Shown here: piece after piece, positions 9,493 to 19,190 of the stretch | Layout: the number at the start of each line of letters is the position of its first letter | Position numbering within the stretch: position 1 is the stretch's first letter | DNA from: Flavobacteriaceae bacterium | Lineage (GTDB): Bacteria; Bacteroidota; Bacteroidia; Flavobacteriales; Flavobacteriaceae | Length of the DNA stretch: 40,437 nucleotides | Reading direction: 5' to 3' | Assembly (NCBI GenBank): GCA_021648265.1 | Contig: JAKITD010000020.1 | Coordinates: 1-40,437 of the forward strand | The notes under the pieces: model-generated | What the model saw: only the letters and a program-made list of their open reading frames with translations | What the model was told of the DNA's origin: nothing | The model's database searches: none | Position numbers and translations under genes: made by a program

Positions 9493-9936
9493 ATGAAATT
9501 AGACGCTTTAAATTGGAAGATATTGCAATGTTTGCAGAAGAACGCAAGACAATCCAATGCAGAGATAGGAAGAGAAGTAGGTATTAGTTCACCAGCCGTT
9601 TCAGAACGAATAAAAAAAATGGAAGATGCTGGTGTAATAAATGGGTATCATACCAAAGTTTCTCCTTTTGAGGTAGGCTATCAATTAACCGCTATCATTA
9701 CCCTTCATGCTTTTATGGGAAAGTTAAAACCGTTTTTAAATAAAGTAAAAACCTATGATGAGGTATTAAATTGTTATCGAATTACGGGAAACGAAAATTT
9801 TGTTATGGAAGTTGCATTGAAAAATCAGAAGCATTTAGAATTATTTATCGATAAGTTAATAAGCTATGGGGAAACTAAAACACAAATTATTCTATCTAAT
9901 GTAATTGAAAATGCCGCTATTACAAAGGCAACCTAA
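9493..9936 (+). CDS. Lrp/AsnC family transcriptional regulator
   Basis: A 147-aa regulator from the ATG at 9493; an upstream in-frame ATG at 9466 sits too close to the promoter dyad. Residues 1-60 hold the AsnC-type helix-turn-helix: LDALNWKILQCLQKNAR, then AEIGREVGISSPAVSERIKK. Residues 65-147 are the RAM/AsnC effector domain, with the GxENFVMEV strand typical of the dimer and ligand-binding fold. Members sense amino acids or act as global regulators; the ligand here is unknown. A perfect palindrome spans its -7 box. The gene is convergent with the lipoprotein gene at 10012. Confidence 0.92.
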   Translation: MKLDALNWKILQCLQKNARQSNAEIGREVGISSPAVSERIKKMEDAGVINGYHTKVSPFEVGYQLTAIITLHAFMGKLKPFLNKVKTYDEVLNCYRITGNENFVMEVALKNQKHLELFIDKLISYGETKTQIILSNVIENAAITKAT

Positions 9937-10011
9937 AGGAAAAGGAAAGAAACGTCTTCTTTTTCATAAAAAAACGAAACTTTCCTTAACTACTTAATAA
10001 TATTTAATATT

Positions 10012-10887
10012 TTATTTTGTAACAGTTCCTGATAACATAGATACCGGACCTGATGCCATAGGAATGGATGTGTGAACATCTGCATTTAATGGCACTTCAT
10101 GAGCTAATGGTTTTAGTGTAAAAGGTAAAGGACTATTATCTGGATTTGGTTCTACAGAAATTACGATGGTTGTTCCTCTTAAATCGGTTGGAAATGTTAG
10201 TCCATTAGGAGCATTTTGCAAATAATCTTCACCTGGGAATGGAGGTCCGTCTCCATTTTCCCCTTTATATGGAGAAGTGCTTGCATTATCATCGGCACTC
10301 ATTGTTGAAGTAAATGTACCAGTACTTACAGGCTGTCCGTTAATTACTGCCCATCCTTCGTATTTCCATCCATCTCCTAAAACAGGTAAATCTAGACCAG
10401 CCATTGCACTTCCGCTAGAGTTGTCTAAAAACCAGACTCCACTTTCTTCATTGGTATCATCTGTATCTGTTGGAGTTGCAAGAATAAAAACACCAGAAGA
10501 TGCACTAAAGTCACCAACTATACCATTTGAGCTAACATTAGCAGTGTTTCCAGAAAAATCGCCAACTAAAATTTTGGTTGCTGCTGGAGCTGGATCTGGA
10601 TCATTAACTGGCTCGATAGAAAGCACAAAAGTTGTAGCTGTTTCTAATTGAACTGCATCAACAGTAAAGCTTTGCGGAAAAGTTACACTTGTAAATACAC
10701 CAGTTGAAACTGGAATACCCTCTACAATAATCCATCCTTCGTAAACAAAGTCACTACCTAAATCTTCAAGACCATTAAGGTTTAGAGTTAAACTTGCGGT
10801 AGTGGGTGTGTTAACATCATCATCATTATTACACGAGGTAGCTATTAAACCAACTGTGATTAAGGCTAAAAACATTTTTTTTATCAT
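10012..10887 (-). CDS. Lipoprotein with two RskA-like (anti-sigma-K type) domains
   Basis: A 291-aa exported protein from the ATG at 10885-10887; the 11 upstream codons in frame look non-native. The signal peptide ends at a lipobox (LIATSC) followed by NNDDD, a common start of Bacteroidota surface lipoproteins. Two copies of a domain seen in the C-terminal half of RskA-type anti-sigma factors follow. Copy 1 begins LTLNLNGLEDLGSDFVYEGW and copy 2 begins LDLPVLGDGWKYEGWAVING; each has the PVSTGxFTS block. There is no membrane helix or sigma-binding domain, so this is probably a ligand or surface module, not an anti-sigma factor. Function unknown. Confidence 0.72.
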   Translation of the reverse strand: MIKKMFLALITVGLIATSCNNDDDVNTPTTASLTLNLNGLEDLGSDFVYEGWIIVEGIPVSTGVFTSVTFPQSFTVDAVQLETATTFVLSIEPVNDPDPAPAATKILVGDFSGNTANVSSNGIVGDFSASSGVFILATPTDTDDTNEESGVWFLDNSSGSAMAGLDLPVLGDGWKYEGWAVINGQPVSTGTFTSTMSADDNASTSPYKGENGDGPPFPGEDYLQNAPNGLTFPTDLRGTTIVISVEPNPDNSPLPFTLKPLAHEVPLNADVHTSIPMASGPVSMLSGTVTK

Positions 10888-10967
10888 CTTTTTTATTTTT
10901 ATAATTATAATTAATTGCAAAAATAAATAATAAATACAATCTAAAATGTTAGCTACCTAACACAAAC

Positions 10968-11632
10968 TTATTTTTTTAAAATAATTTCATTTCGGTTAAA
11001 ATCTAAATATCTTTCCTCTTTAAGTTCGTTCATTATAATATTTAGGGAAGGTCGTGAAGTTCCTAGCAGAGAAGCCATATCTTTTTGAGTGTAGGGATGT
11101 TTTATTTTTATATTTCCGTTTACTAAAGAGGTGCCAAATTCTTGTTCTAATTCTGAAAGAAATTCTATTACTCGAGTACGTGTGTCTTTAAAAAGAAGTA
11201 GCTCTAATCTACGTTCTAATTTTTTAATTCGAAATCCAATAAATCTATAAAACTTAATACTTAGGGGTTTGTTTTTTTGCATTAGACTTTGTAATTCTTC
11301 AGTTGAAATAGAACAAATGGAATTGTCTTTATCGATAGCTTGTGCAAATTCGGTATGTTTATCTTCTCCAAGAATTGTTTTTTCACCAAAGATTTCGCCT
11401 TTAGAAAGAATTGCTTTAATTACTTCGGTACCATCTTCGGTATAATACCCAATCTTTACTTTTCCTTGGTCTATTAAATATACCTTTGAAGCGGATTCGT
11501 CTGTGAAATAAATAAATTCTTTTTTAGAATATTTATCAAAATCATGAGTGTCTTTATAATCCTTCATCTTATGTGGACAAAGGATTTTATAAAGGTTTAT
11601 ATCTTCAAAAAACCAAATATTATTAATGTTCA

Positions 11633-11633
<1 letters not shown>
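10968..11633 (-). CDS. Crp/Fnr family transcriptional regulator
   Basis: A 221-aa regulator from the ATG at 11631-11633. This start is chosen because it overlaps by one base the TAA of the upstream ORF (TAATG), a translational-coupling arrangement; a longer reading from 11675 lacks support. The cyclic-nucleotide-binding fold occupies about residues 20-125 (VYLIDQGKVKIGYYTEDGTE, GEIFGE). A long dimerisation helix follows, then a winged HTH (YTQKDMASLLGTSRPSLNIIMNELK). There is no obvious Fnr-type N-terminal cysteine cluster. Because its upstream partner is now a chimeric remnant, its original promoter may have been lost with the deletion. Confidence 0.9.
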
Positions 11634-12362
<729 letters not shown>

Positions 12363-12377
12363 TCGTTAGTTAAATGT

Positions 12378-12411
12378 AAAAAGTCCCGATGCTAATCGAG
12401 ACCTTTTTAGA
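12378..12411 (-). terminator. Terminator of the hypothetical gene at 12467-13108
   Basis: A hairpin with arms gtcccgat and atcgagac (one G-T pair) is enclosed by A- and T-runs, so it could stop transcription from either side. It follows the minus-strand gene by about 55 bases. Confidence 0.7.
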
Positions 12412-12466
12412 TTGAAATAATTTATAATAATAGTTAGCCATAAATTATAAAACTAGAAAAAATAAT

Positions 12467-13108
12467 CTAATCCAATACTCTCTTTAATGCTTGCGACAGT
12501 TTAAATCCAGCTTTTATATAAGCTTTTCGCATTCTATTTAAACTTGGTCCTTTTCCTTCTCCATCATCATCTGTTTTATTGTATTTTCCTTCAGCTCTGC
12601 TAATTGTTGTTTCAGTGATAATTTTTGAAGGTTCATTAGTTTCATAAAAAGTGATATGAAGTGTAACTTTTGCAGGTCTGTCTACAATTCCCGCATCATA
12701 ACCGTAATACATCCAGATAGCATTTGCTTTCATCGTGTATTTTGTGTTTTGATTATTAGTAACAAATATTGGAGAATTTTTAAAAGAAGCATTTCTTTTA
12801 TTAAGCATTTTTAAAAAGGCATTGCCCCAAATACTATCTTTATGGTTTTTATAGGACTTTTTCCAAATATCCGCTTCTTCAATACTTGCAAGTTTGGTAA
12901 TTTTATTATTCATTTTGATTAGAAATTCGGCTTCAGTTAAATCACCATCTATCATTAAATCCTCGAAAGTAAAAAGCACGTTTATTTCATCCGCATCTTT
13001 TAAAAATGAAAAAACTTTTTTATCAATTTTAATATGTTGGGCTAATACTAAAGGAGTATTCATAAAAAGAATAAATACGAAAAGTATCAATTTATAAGCA
13101 GAGTTCAT
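12467..13108 (-). CDS. Hypothetical exported protein
   Basis: A 213-aa protein with a clear signal peptide (about residues 1-23, ending LVLAQ). The mature part is mixed alpha/beta. A central strand pair (KANAIWMYYGYD, AKVTLHITFYET) and a basic C-terminal helix (MRKAYIKAGFKLSQALKRVL) are the most distinctive parts. No family is recognised. It has its own terminator and diverges from the DUF1684 gene across 73 bp, so it appears to be a single-gene unit acting in the periplasm or outer envelope. Confidence 0.7.
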   Translation of the reverse strand: MNSAYKLILFVFILFMNTPLVLAQHIKIDKKVFSFLKDADEINVLFTFEDLMIDGDLTEAEFLIKMNNKITKLASIEEADIWKKSYKNHKDSIWGNAFLKMLNKRNASFKNSPIFVTNNQNTKYTMKANAIWMYYGYDAGIVDRPAKVTLHITFYETNEPSKIITETTISRAEGKYNKTDDDGEGKGPSLNRMRKAYIKAGFKLSQALKRVLD

Positions 13109-13181
13109 ATGTAATTTAATTTATTCAAATATAAAAATAAACAAGACATTTCATTTATTATATTTACTGAAAATATATTTT

Positions 13182-13784
13182 ATGAAGTCAAAACTATTTC
13201 TATCATTATTTTTTGTTTCAATCTTCGGTATTTCCCAAACAAATAAAGAGCTTATCAAAGATATAGAAAAAGTTCAATACGAATTAAACGAAGAATATTC
13301 CAATCCTAAAACTTCGATATTAGATTCCTTGGATCAATTAACATTTAAAGGACTTCATTTTTATCCCATAGATTTAAAGTTTAGAGTAGAAGCAAAATTT
13401 GTTAGAACTCCAGATGAAAAACCTTTTTTAATGAAGACTTCTACCGAGCGATTACCAGAATATGTAAAATATGGAGAAGTTTATTTTACAATCGATGGGA
13501 AGGATTTGGTTTTAAATATTTTTCAGAGTACCAATCATGAAAATGAAGAAGGATATGAAGATTATTTGTTTATTCCTTATACCGATTTAACAAGTGGTGA
13601 TGGTTCGTATGGCGGCGGAAAATATATAGATGCAAAAATTTCGGAAGGCGATACTATTATTATTGATTTTAATAAAGCATATAATCCTTATTGTGCGTAT
13701 AGTCATCGTTATTCTTGCCCAATTCCTCCAGAAGAAAACGATTTATTAGTGAAGATTGAAGCAGGAGTGAAGGCTTATAAGTGA
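13182..13784 (+). CDS. DUF1684 family exported protein
   Basis: A 200-aa protein with an N-terminal signal peptide (about residues 1-19, ending GISQ). The DUF1684 signature is complete: LFIPYTDLTSGDGSYGGGKY followed by DFNKAYNPYCAYSHRYSCP and then IPPEENDL. The paired cysteines in CAY...SCP and the conserved Glu-Asn are characteristic. The biochemical role is not established. The ATG at 13182 immediately precedes a typical Lys-rich signal-peptide N-region. It is convergent with crcB, with a 25-bp gap. Confidence 0.88.
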   Translation: MKSKLFLSLFFVSIFGISQTNKELIKDIEKVQYELNEEYSNPKTSILDSLDQLTFKGLHFYPIDLKFRVEAKFVRTPDEKPFLMKTSTERLPEYVKYGEVYFTIDGKDLVLNIFQSTNHENEEGYEDYLFIPYTDLTSGDGSYGGGKYIDAKISEGDTIIIDFNKAYNPYCAYSHRYSCPIPPEENDLLVKIEAGVKAYK

Positions 13785-13809
13785 TGAGTTATGAGTGCGG
13801 AGTTTAGTG

Positions 13810-14181
13810 TTAAAAAAACTTCACTAACCACATTCCAAAAAACACAGCAGCAAATCCAATAATAAAAGTCAGCATTGTATATCCCGCAAAAAGCATAAAG
13901 TTACCATCTCTTAAAAACAAATGATTTTCGTAAGCAAATGTTGAAAAAGTTGTAAAACCGCCACAAAAACCAACAGCAATAAACATTACAATATTGCTAG
14001 AAAGAACATTTTGTTTTAAGGTTAATCCTAGTATAATTCCAATTAGTAAACTCCCAATGATATTAGCTGCAAAAGTTCCGTATGGAATTCCCGATTTGTA
14101 ACTATTAAGATAAGTTCCTATCCAATATCTTAGTGAACTTCCCAATCCGCCACCTAAAAAAACTAATAAGAGATTTTTCAT
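13810..14181 (-). CDS. crcB: Fluoride ion channel CrcB/FluC
   Basis: A 123-aa inner-membrane protein with four predicted transmembrane helices that exports fluoride as a dual-topology dimer. Family marks are the N-terminal GGGLGSSLRYW, FAANIIGS with the pore asparagine, and the signature GFCGGFTTFSTF containing the phenylalanine box and the central Na+-binding turn. Length is typical. No fluoride riboswitch is evident; a terminator for the upstream broken SRPBCC gene lies only 15-45 bases before its start, so the promoter must be in or after that hairpin. Confidence 0.95.
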   Translation of the reverse strand: MKNLLLVFLGGGLGSSLRYWIGTYLNSYKSGIPYGTFAANIIGSLLIGIILGLTLKQNVLSSNIVMFIAVGFCGGFTTFSTFAYENHLFLRDGNFMLFAGYTMLTFIIGFAAVFFGMWLVKFF

Positions 14182-14194
14182 AGTACGAAGATAG

Positions 14195-14228
14195 AAAAAA
14201 CCTCCTAAGTTAAAATCTTAAGAGGTTA
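14195..14228 (-). terminator. Terminator of the SRPBCC-GyrI pseudogene
   Basis: On the minus strand the arms aacctcttaag and cttaggaggtt pair around an A/T loop with one bulge, and a run of six T follows. It lies between the pseudogene stop (14250) and the crcB start. Confidence 0.78.
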
Positions 14229-14249
14229 GTTATTAATTATGGAGTACGT

Positions 14250-15285
14250 TTATTTTTTTACTTGATAATAAATATCAGTTTGTATTTCTTCTGGCTTCAC
14301 AGTTGTTGGGTCGTTTGTGTACAATTCCCAAACAAGTTCTCCTTGTTCCAAATTATTATTTTTAATGAAATTAACAATATTTGTATGTGCTTCATAATCG
14401 CCATCGCCATAGTTTCCAAGTTTTGTTAAAGTGAAAATTGAACCTGAAGAAATTTCAATAATTTCCATTCCTTCAGCTGGCGGATATTTTTTATGAAGCT
14501 AAACCTATATATAATTCTGTGGTTCCTTTTTCTTCATCGTAGTTTGTGTAAGCAGCTCCAGGTGTATAATCTTCTGGTTTCATATTGCTTTGCATGGCAT
14601 ACATTCCTGCCTTGGGTAAAAACTCTTGATAAACGGAAGCTAAATCAGTAATTTTCACTTTCTGAAAATAACCAATAAAAGTTTGCCCTTCAATTTCACG
14701 TTCTCTAATGGTTCCAATATGAAATTTTGAAGCACTTGGAGGTGGAGTTTTTGAATATTCTTCTGTAATTAATCAATCAAGATTAGCTAGTCCTTTCTCT
14801 TCCATGGGACCAAATACATTGTCCATTCCTCCAAAAACAGCAGCAATCATTTTAAACATAAAGGGTGTTTGCTCTGCTTTCATTCCCCAAGTAACATTGG
14901 TGCCTCCTTTAACTTCTTCAAAACGCCAATACACGTCGTTGGGTTCAGAATCGTCAAACTGAATTTTCTGATCTATCGATTTATTTTCTACCAAAGCAAC
15001 GGTTTCCATTTTTCCTAGACCATCATTGCTAGTCCAAGTATAATGTGCACCAACGCCACTAGTTTGCTCTGGAAACACAGAAACAATACTAGGATCTTCC
15101 TCTTGCCAAGGACCCCATTTTTTCCAGTTTTTGAGTTCGTTTATAGTGTTAAACACCGCACTCGTAGGTGCTTTAATTAATCGTGTTCTGCTAACATCGT
15201 AGCTGCCTGGTTGTGTAGAAACATAAGCCCAACCTCCTAGAAGAAGGACAACTACAATGATTAAAATGTACTTTAAAACTTTCAT
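14250..15285 (-). pseudogene. Broken SRPBCC plus GyrI-like fusion gene
   Basis: The first ORF (15285-14773) has an N-terminal membrane helix and an SRPBCC/polyketide-cyclase-like domain (SYDVSRTRLIKAP, WKKWGPWQEEDP). It stops at TGA after GLANLD. In the same frame the protein resumes as LITEEYSKTP and a GyrI-like effector-binding domain (GQTFIGYFQKVK, PKAGMYAMQSNMKPEDYTPG) as far as LYIGLAS. A +1 shift at a tAAAAAA run then leads into the last ORF (14468-14250; KYPPAEGMEIIE to EEIQTDIYYQVKK). Intact relatives are single about 340-aa proteins, so one nonsense and one frameshift lesion are present. The 171-aa SRPBCC portion could still be made. Confidence 0.82.
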
Positions 15286-15395
15286 GATATAGTGATTTTG
15301 TAGGTTATGTAGCTAAGATAATGAATTTATCATATTCATAAAATTATCGCATACTTTCCTAATTATAAATGAAGGATGTTGATTAATATTAAGAG

Positions 15396-15424
15396 TTGAA
15401 ATTCACTAGAATTCATTACTTTTG
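15396..15424 (+). promoter_or_regulatory. Promoter of the M49 peptidase gene
   Basis: TTG at 15396-15398 and TACTTTTG at 15417-15424 are spaced by 18 bases, a good match to the Bacteroidota consensus. The start codon chosen for the gene is 29 bases after the -7 box. Confidence 0.7.
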
Positions 15425-15453
15425 TGTCCTTCAATAAATTAAATCAAAAAAAA

Positions 15454-17499
15454 ATGAAAATTAACTATTTTTTCGGATTGCTTTTGGCGTCCGCTATTAC
15501 ATTTTCTTGTGCTGAAGAAAAGAAAGCATCAGAAGCTACTTCAGAAACAAAAGAAATTAAAAAAGCAACCGACTTTAATTATAATGTAGAGCAATTTGCA
15601 GATATAAAAATATTGCGTTATCAAATTTCCGGATGGGATAATTTAACTTTAAAGGAACAGAAGTTAGTGTATTATTTAACACAAGCGGGGCTTTCTGGTC
15701 GTGATATTATTTGGGATCAAAATTATCGTCATAATTTGACAATTCGTAAAGCTTTAGAAAATATTTACACTACTTATCAAGGCGATAAAGCTTCGGAAGA
15801 CTGGAAAAATTTTGAAATCTATTTAAAACGTTTGTGGTTTGCTAATGGAATTCACCATCATTATTCCAATGCTAAATTTACACCAGAATTTTCTTCAGAT
15901 TATTTAAAAGAAATTTTAACAGCCACTAATATCAAATTAGAAGGAGAAGCTTTTGAAGTGATTTTTAATACTAAAGATAACAAAAAAGTAAACCAAGCAA
16001 AAGGAGCCGATAATGTATTGGAGAGTGCTGTAAATTTTTATGGAACTAATGTAACCAATGCGGATGTTGCTTCTTTCTACGGAAAGATGAAATCTCCAGA
16101 TCCTAAAAAGCCTTTGTCTTACGGATTGAATTCGCAATTGGTAAAAGAAAACGGTGTTTTAAAAGAACGTGTTTATAAATCGGGAGGATTATACGGTTCT
16201 GCAATCGATGAAATCGTTAAATGGCTAGAATTGGCAAAAGGTGTTGCAGAAAACGAAGCCCAAGGAAAAGCACTTGGACTTTTAATAGAATATTATAAAA
16301 CGGGCGACCTTCAAACTTGGGATGATTATAATGTAGCTTGGACAGCTGCTACCGATGGAAATGTAGATTACATTAATAGTTTTATTGAAGTTTATAACGA
16401 TCCACTGGGTTATAGTGGTTCTTATGAAACTATCGTTCAGATTAAAGATTTTGATATGTCTAAAAAAATGTCGGTAATCTCTAACAATGCACAATGGTTT
16501 GAAGACAACTCGCCTTTAATGGAAGAACACAAAAAGAAAAACGTTGTTGGCGTTACTTACAAAGTAGTAAACGTAGCTGGAGAAGCTGGAGATGCGTCGC
16601 CGAGTACACCAATTGGCGTAAATTTGCCAAATGCTAACTGGATTCGTGCAGCGGTAGGTTCTAAATCGGTTTCGTTAGGAAATATTATTCACGCATATAA
16701 TAATGCAGGAAGCTCTGGTCGTTTAAAAGAATTTGTAAACGATGATGAAGAGTATCGTTTAGAAAAAAAGTACGGACAACTAGCCGATAAATTACATACC
16801 GCACTTCATGAGGTAGTAGGTCACGCATCTGGACAACTAAACCCAGGGGTTGGAGAGACCAAAGAAACCTTGAAAAACTATGCTTCAACCCTAGAAGAAG
16901 GACGTGCAGATTTAGTTGGATTGTACTATTTATACAACCCAAAATTACAAGAATTAGGATTGGTTGAAGATTGGAAAAAATTAGGAACGACGGCTTTTGA
17001 TGGTTATATTCGTAACGGTATGATGACGCAATTAATTCGTTTAAATTTAGGCGATGATGTAGAAGAAGCACATATGCGAAATCGTCAATGGGTTGCTGCT
17101 TGGGTTTTTGAAAAAGGAGCAAAAGACAATGTAATTGAAAAAATTACTCGCGACGGAAAAACCTATTTCAATATTAACGATTATGATAAACTTCATGATT
17201 TATTTGGTCAATTATTGCGCGAAACACAACGTATTAAGTCTGAAGGAGATTTTGAAGCCGTACAAGCGTTGGTTGAAGGTTATGGTGTAAAAGTAGATCA
17301 AGATTTACACAAAGAAATATTAGAACGTAATGCTCAATTTACAGCAGCTCCTTATAGTGGATTTGTAAATCCTGTGATAGTTCCAAAAATGAATGATGCT
17401 GGAAAAATTAATGGTTTCTTAATCGAGCAACCTGCAACTTTTACAGAGCAAATGTTATTTTATAAAAAGAATTATAATTTCTTACCTGAGGTGAATTAA
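15454..17499 (+). CDS. Dipeptidyl peptidase III-like zinc metallopeptidase (M49), lipoprotein
   Basis: A 681-aa enzyme from the ATG at 15454; a start at 15424 would overlap the -7 box. The signal peptide ends in a lipobox (ITFSC). Zinc-binding motif HEVVGH (residues 452-457) has the six-residue HExxxH spacing peculiar to family M49, and the second motif EEGRAD (481-486) supplies the glutamate ligand, equivalent to EECRAE of the eukaryotic enzyme. M49 enzymes release dipeptides from peptide N-termini. Lipid anchoring suggests periplasmic or surface processing of oligopeptides. A strong promoter and a terminator frame it as a single-gene unit. Confidence 0.92.
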   Translation: MKINYFFGLLLASAITFSCAEEKKASEATSETKEIKKATDFNYNVEQFADIKILRYQISGWDNLTLKEQKLVYYLTQAGLSGRDIIWDQNYRHNLTIRKALENIYTTYQGDKASEDWKNFEIYLKRLWFANGIHHHYSNAKFTPEFSSDYLKEILTATNIKLEGEAFEVIFNTKDNKKVNQAKGADNVLESAVNFYGTNVTNADVASFYGKMKSPDPKKPLSYGLNSQLVKENGVLKERVYKSGGLYGSAIDEIVKWLELAKGVAENEAQGKALGLLIEYYKTGDLQTWDDYNVAWTAATDGNVDYINSFIEVYNDPLGYSGSYETIVQIKDFDMSKKMSVISNNAQWFEDNSPLMEEHKKKNVVGVTYKVVNVAGEAGDASPSTPIGVNLPNANWIRAAVGSKSVSLGNIIHAYNNAGSSGRLKEFVNDDEEYRLEKKYGQLADKLHTALHEVVGHASGQLNPGVGETKETLKNYASTLEEGRADLVGLYYLYNPKLQELGLVEDWKKLGTTAFDGYIRNGMMTQLIRLNLGDDVEEAHMRNRQWVAAWVFEKGAKDNVIEKITRDGKTYFNINDYDKLHDLFGQLLRETQRIKSEGDFEAVQALVEGYGVKVDQDLHKEILERNAQFTAAPYSGFVNPVIVPKMNDAGKINGFLIEQPATFTEQMLFYKKNYNFLPEVN

Positions 17500-17525
17500 G
17501 GAAATATCAAGTTAAAATAAATCAG

Positions 17526-17563
17526 AAACCCTCTTAGAAACAAATTCTATAGAGGGTTTTTTT
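17526..17563 (+). terminator. Terminator of the M49 peptidase gene
   Basis: The arms aaaccctct and agagggttt pair, with further tagaa/ttcta pairing inside, followed by seven T. Confidence 0.88.
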
Positions 17564-17637
17564 GAAACCAACTTCAAAAATATTTGAACAAAATTTAGTT
17601 TGGTTAGTTAGGTTATTGAGGGCAATTTACATTTATA

Positions 17638-18180
17638 TCCCAGGCAGTTCCACCGCCAATACATCCAGATACATAAATACCTATTGTAGTTCCATTTGCT
17701 GGATTATATACTCAATACACATAGCTTTTCGGGTTTTTCACTCTTTCTTTTTCCCTTTATCATCGTTAAAATTTTAAACCGTAACTAAGGCTATGCTTGA
17801 TCCCGATGCCTCGGGATTGCCTCGATAAAGAAAAAAATAAATTCGTCAAAATTCCCGAAAAGCTAAATCCATTGAGTATAGTTAAAATTAAATGAACATG
17901 TTTCACCCACATATCCATCTACAATTGTTCCTGAACAATCCATTACAGGAGGAAATTGATTTTGCCCCAAAGCACTACCAGTTCCATCAATCCATGCACC
18001 ATTATAAAATAAATCAATTCTATCTGGTATTGAATAGGTATCATAATTAATTGTTACATTTCCACTAGTTTGCCCTAAATCACAAGTAAAAATTGTTAAA
18101 CCATCTGACCCCAGTTTCAAAACCTAGACAATTTTTTGGCGGAGCAATAGTAATGCAGGTTGTTAGTAAAGGCTAAGTTC
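17638..18180 (-). pseudogene. Remnant of the C-terminal part of a secreted or adhesin-like protein
   Basis: Minus-strand pieces can be joined by eye. The first (about 18180-18118) gives TTCITIAPPKNCLGFETG. A single extra G in a GGGG run shifts the frame, and the text continues as SDGLTIFTCDLGQTSGNVT, YSIPDRIDLFYNG and GYVGETCSFNFNYTQW (18114-17874). An inserted palindromic element follows, and the protein resumes at 17704 as YNPANGTTIGIYVSGCIGGG to VNCPQ and a stop near 17636. Cysteines and the SIPDR-type strand recall repeat domains of large secreted proteins. No N-terminus is present, so this is debris. The plus-strand ORFs here are shadows. Confidence 0.7.
17707..17880. mobile_element. Palindromic MITE-like element inside the secreted-protein remnant
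   Basis: The ends tatactcaat...agcttttcggg (17707-17733) and cccgaaaagct...attgagtata (17854-17880) are 27-bp inverted arms, perfect except for six bases between the two blocks. The interior is non-coding and has a second hairpin (atcccga/tcgggat near 17803-17820). It interrupts the flanking protein-coding text exactly, so it behaves as an insertion or replacement. Confidence 0.65.
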
Positions 18181-18243
18181 TAATTATATCAGCAATTATT
18201 AGACACTTTCAGAAGTAGCGGGATTTAAATAAAAAACAAGATT

Positions 18244-18286
18244 AAAACTCCTGGTAAATTTAAATTTATCAGGAGTTTTGCTTTTT
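18244..18286. terminator. Long bidirectional hairpin terminator
   Basis: Two 18-base arms (18244-18261 and 18262-18279), beginning aaaactcctg and ending aggagtttt, pair with a single G-T pair, followed by a T-rich tract. It lies between the secreted-protein remnant and the transposase remnant. Confidence 0.72.
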
Positions 18287-18366
18287 GCTTGGATTTAAAG
18301 TCGAAAAAACGGACATTATTTAACGACAAGAGGTAGTTATCCCTTTAGGTTTGTTTTTTTTTTAGA

Positions 18367-19190
18367 TTAAGCTACGTTTTGTAATGATTTTTTTTGCATT
18401 CGCCTTCCAATTTCTAGAGCATTTGCAGTGTGTATTCCAAAGAAGATCCACAATATTTCTGTGGCTTTTGTTTTGGCTTTAATTTTCTTTAAATGATAAT
18501 GCTCTTTTTCTTTTCCAAAACTTCCCTCTAATCTTGTAGCTCTTTCTTTAGTTATCATTCTTGCCATTTGAATTTGCTGTTTTCGGTGTTTTGAAGGCTT
18601 TCCTTTTGGTTTAAAATCGGTTTGTATTTTATTGGAAGTAGCAAATACTCGATTCTTGTTGGTTGCATAAATTGCATCTGCTCCTACTATTCTTACTTTT
18701 GTTTTTGTTAATCCTTGTGCTTTGTAAATGGTGTTTTTAAATTGGATGCCTTCATTAAAATTATCAAAACTAATTTTTTGAATAAAGTTGATTCCATCTA
18801 TTTGTAATTTGTTAAGTTTTGCTCCGAACTCTACACTCTTGATTTCCTTTCCTCTTACGATGGGTCGTAAATAATCTTTATGGATACTGACAATTCTATT
18901 TTTTGGCTTTTCTCCCGTAGTAAAAAGTAAATTTTGTTGTTGGTGTATCTTTTTTAATGATCTTGCGTTTATAATAAATATCGGGCATTTCAAAATCATA
19001 ATTCTTTTCTAAAGCATCTAACTCTTGGGTTAGCTTATTGAGTAAATGCAACAAAGCTCTTGTTAAGGGAGTTCGTTTCTTGTTGGTCTTTCTTCGCATT
19101 TTAATATAGCTAACATAACTCCTTGATTATCTGTTACAATTAAAAAGCATGAGTTTGCCCTGTTACTTATGAAAGTGCCTAAGTAGAATA
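18367..19190 (-). pseudogene. Decayed DDE transposase, two fused IS fragments
   Basis: From 19099 down to 18367 the text matches the second half of an IS5/IS1182-like transposase: RRKTNKKRTPLTRALLHLL, RIVSIHKDYLRPIVRGKE, VRIVGADAIYATNKNR and the final RLEGSFGKEKEHYHLKKIKA. It shares layout with the transposase at 38474-40005 (the DRIVSI...RPIPRGK and IYATRANR segments) but is clearly diverged. An extra A in a run of six A (near 18950) breaks the frame. Upstream, 19190-19120 encodes RANSCFLIVTDNQGVMLAI, which looks like the catalytic strand of a different IS transposase. No N-terminal domain and no clear inverted ends remain. The element is dead. Confidence 0.75.

Noticed and set aside
9937..10011. 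Terminator between the Lrp-type gene and the convergent lipoprotein gene
   Set aside because: aaggaaag and ctttcctt can pair, but the loop would be about 30 bases, so the case is too weak.
10277..10651. Plus-strand open frame of 124 codons
   Set aside because: It is antisense to the RskA-like lipoprotein gene, whose signal peptide and repeats are clear.
13785..14250. Fluoride riboswitch upstream of crcB
   Set aside because: The short interval before crcB contains a terminator for the preceding gene and no recognisable riboswitch fold.
16685..17122. Minus-strand open frame of 145 codons
   Set aside because: It is antisense to the catalytic region of the M49 peptidase gene.
17562..17777. Plus-strand open frame of 71 codons after the M49 peptidase gene
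   Set aside because: It starts in a terminator T-run and covers the secreted-protein remnant read on the other strand and the inserted element.
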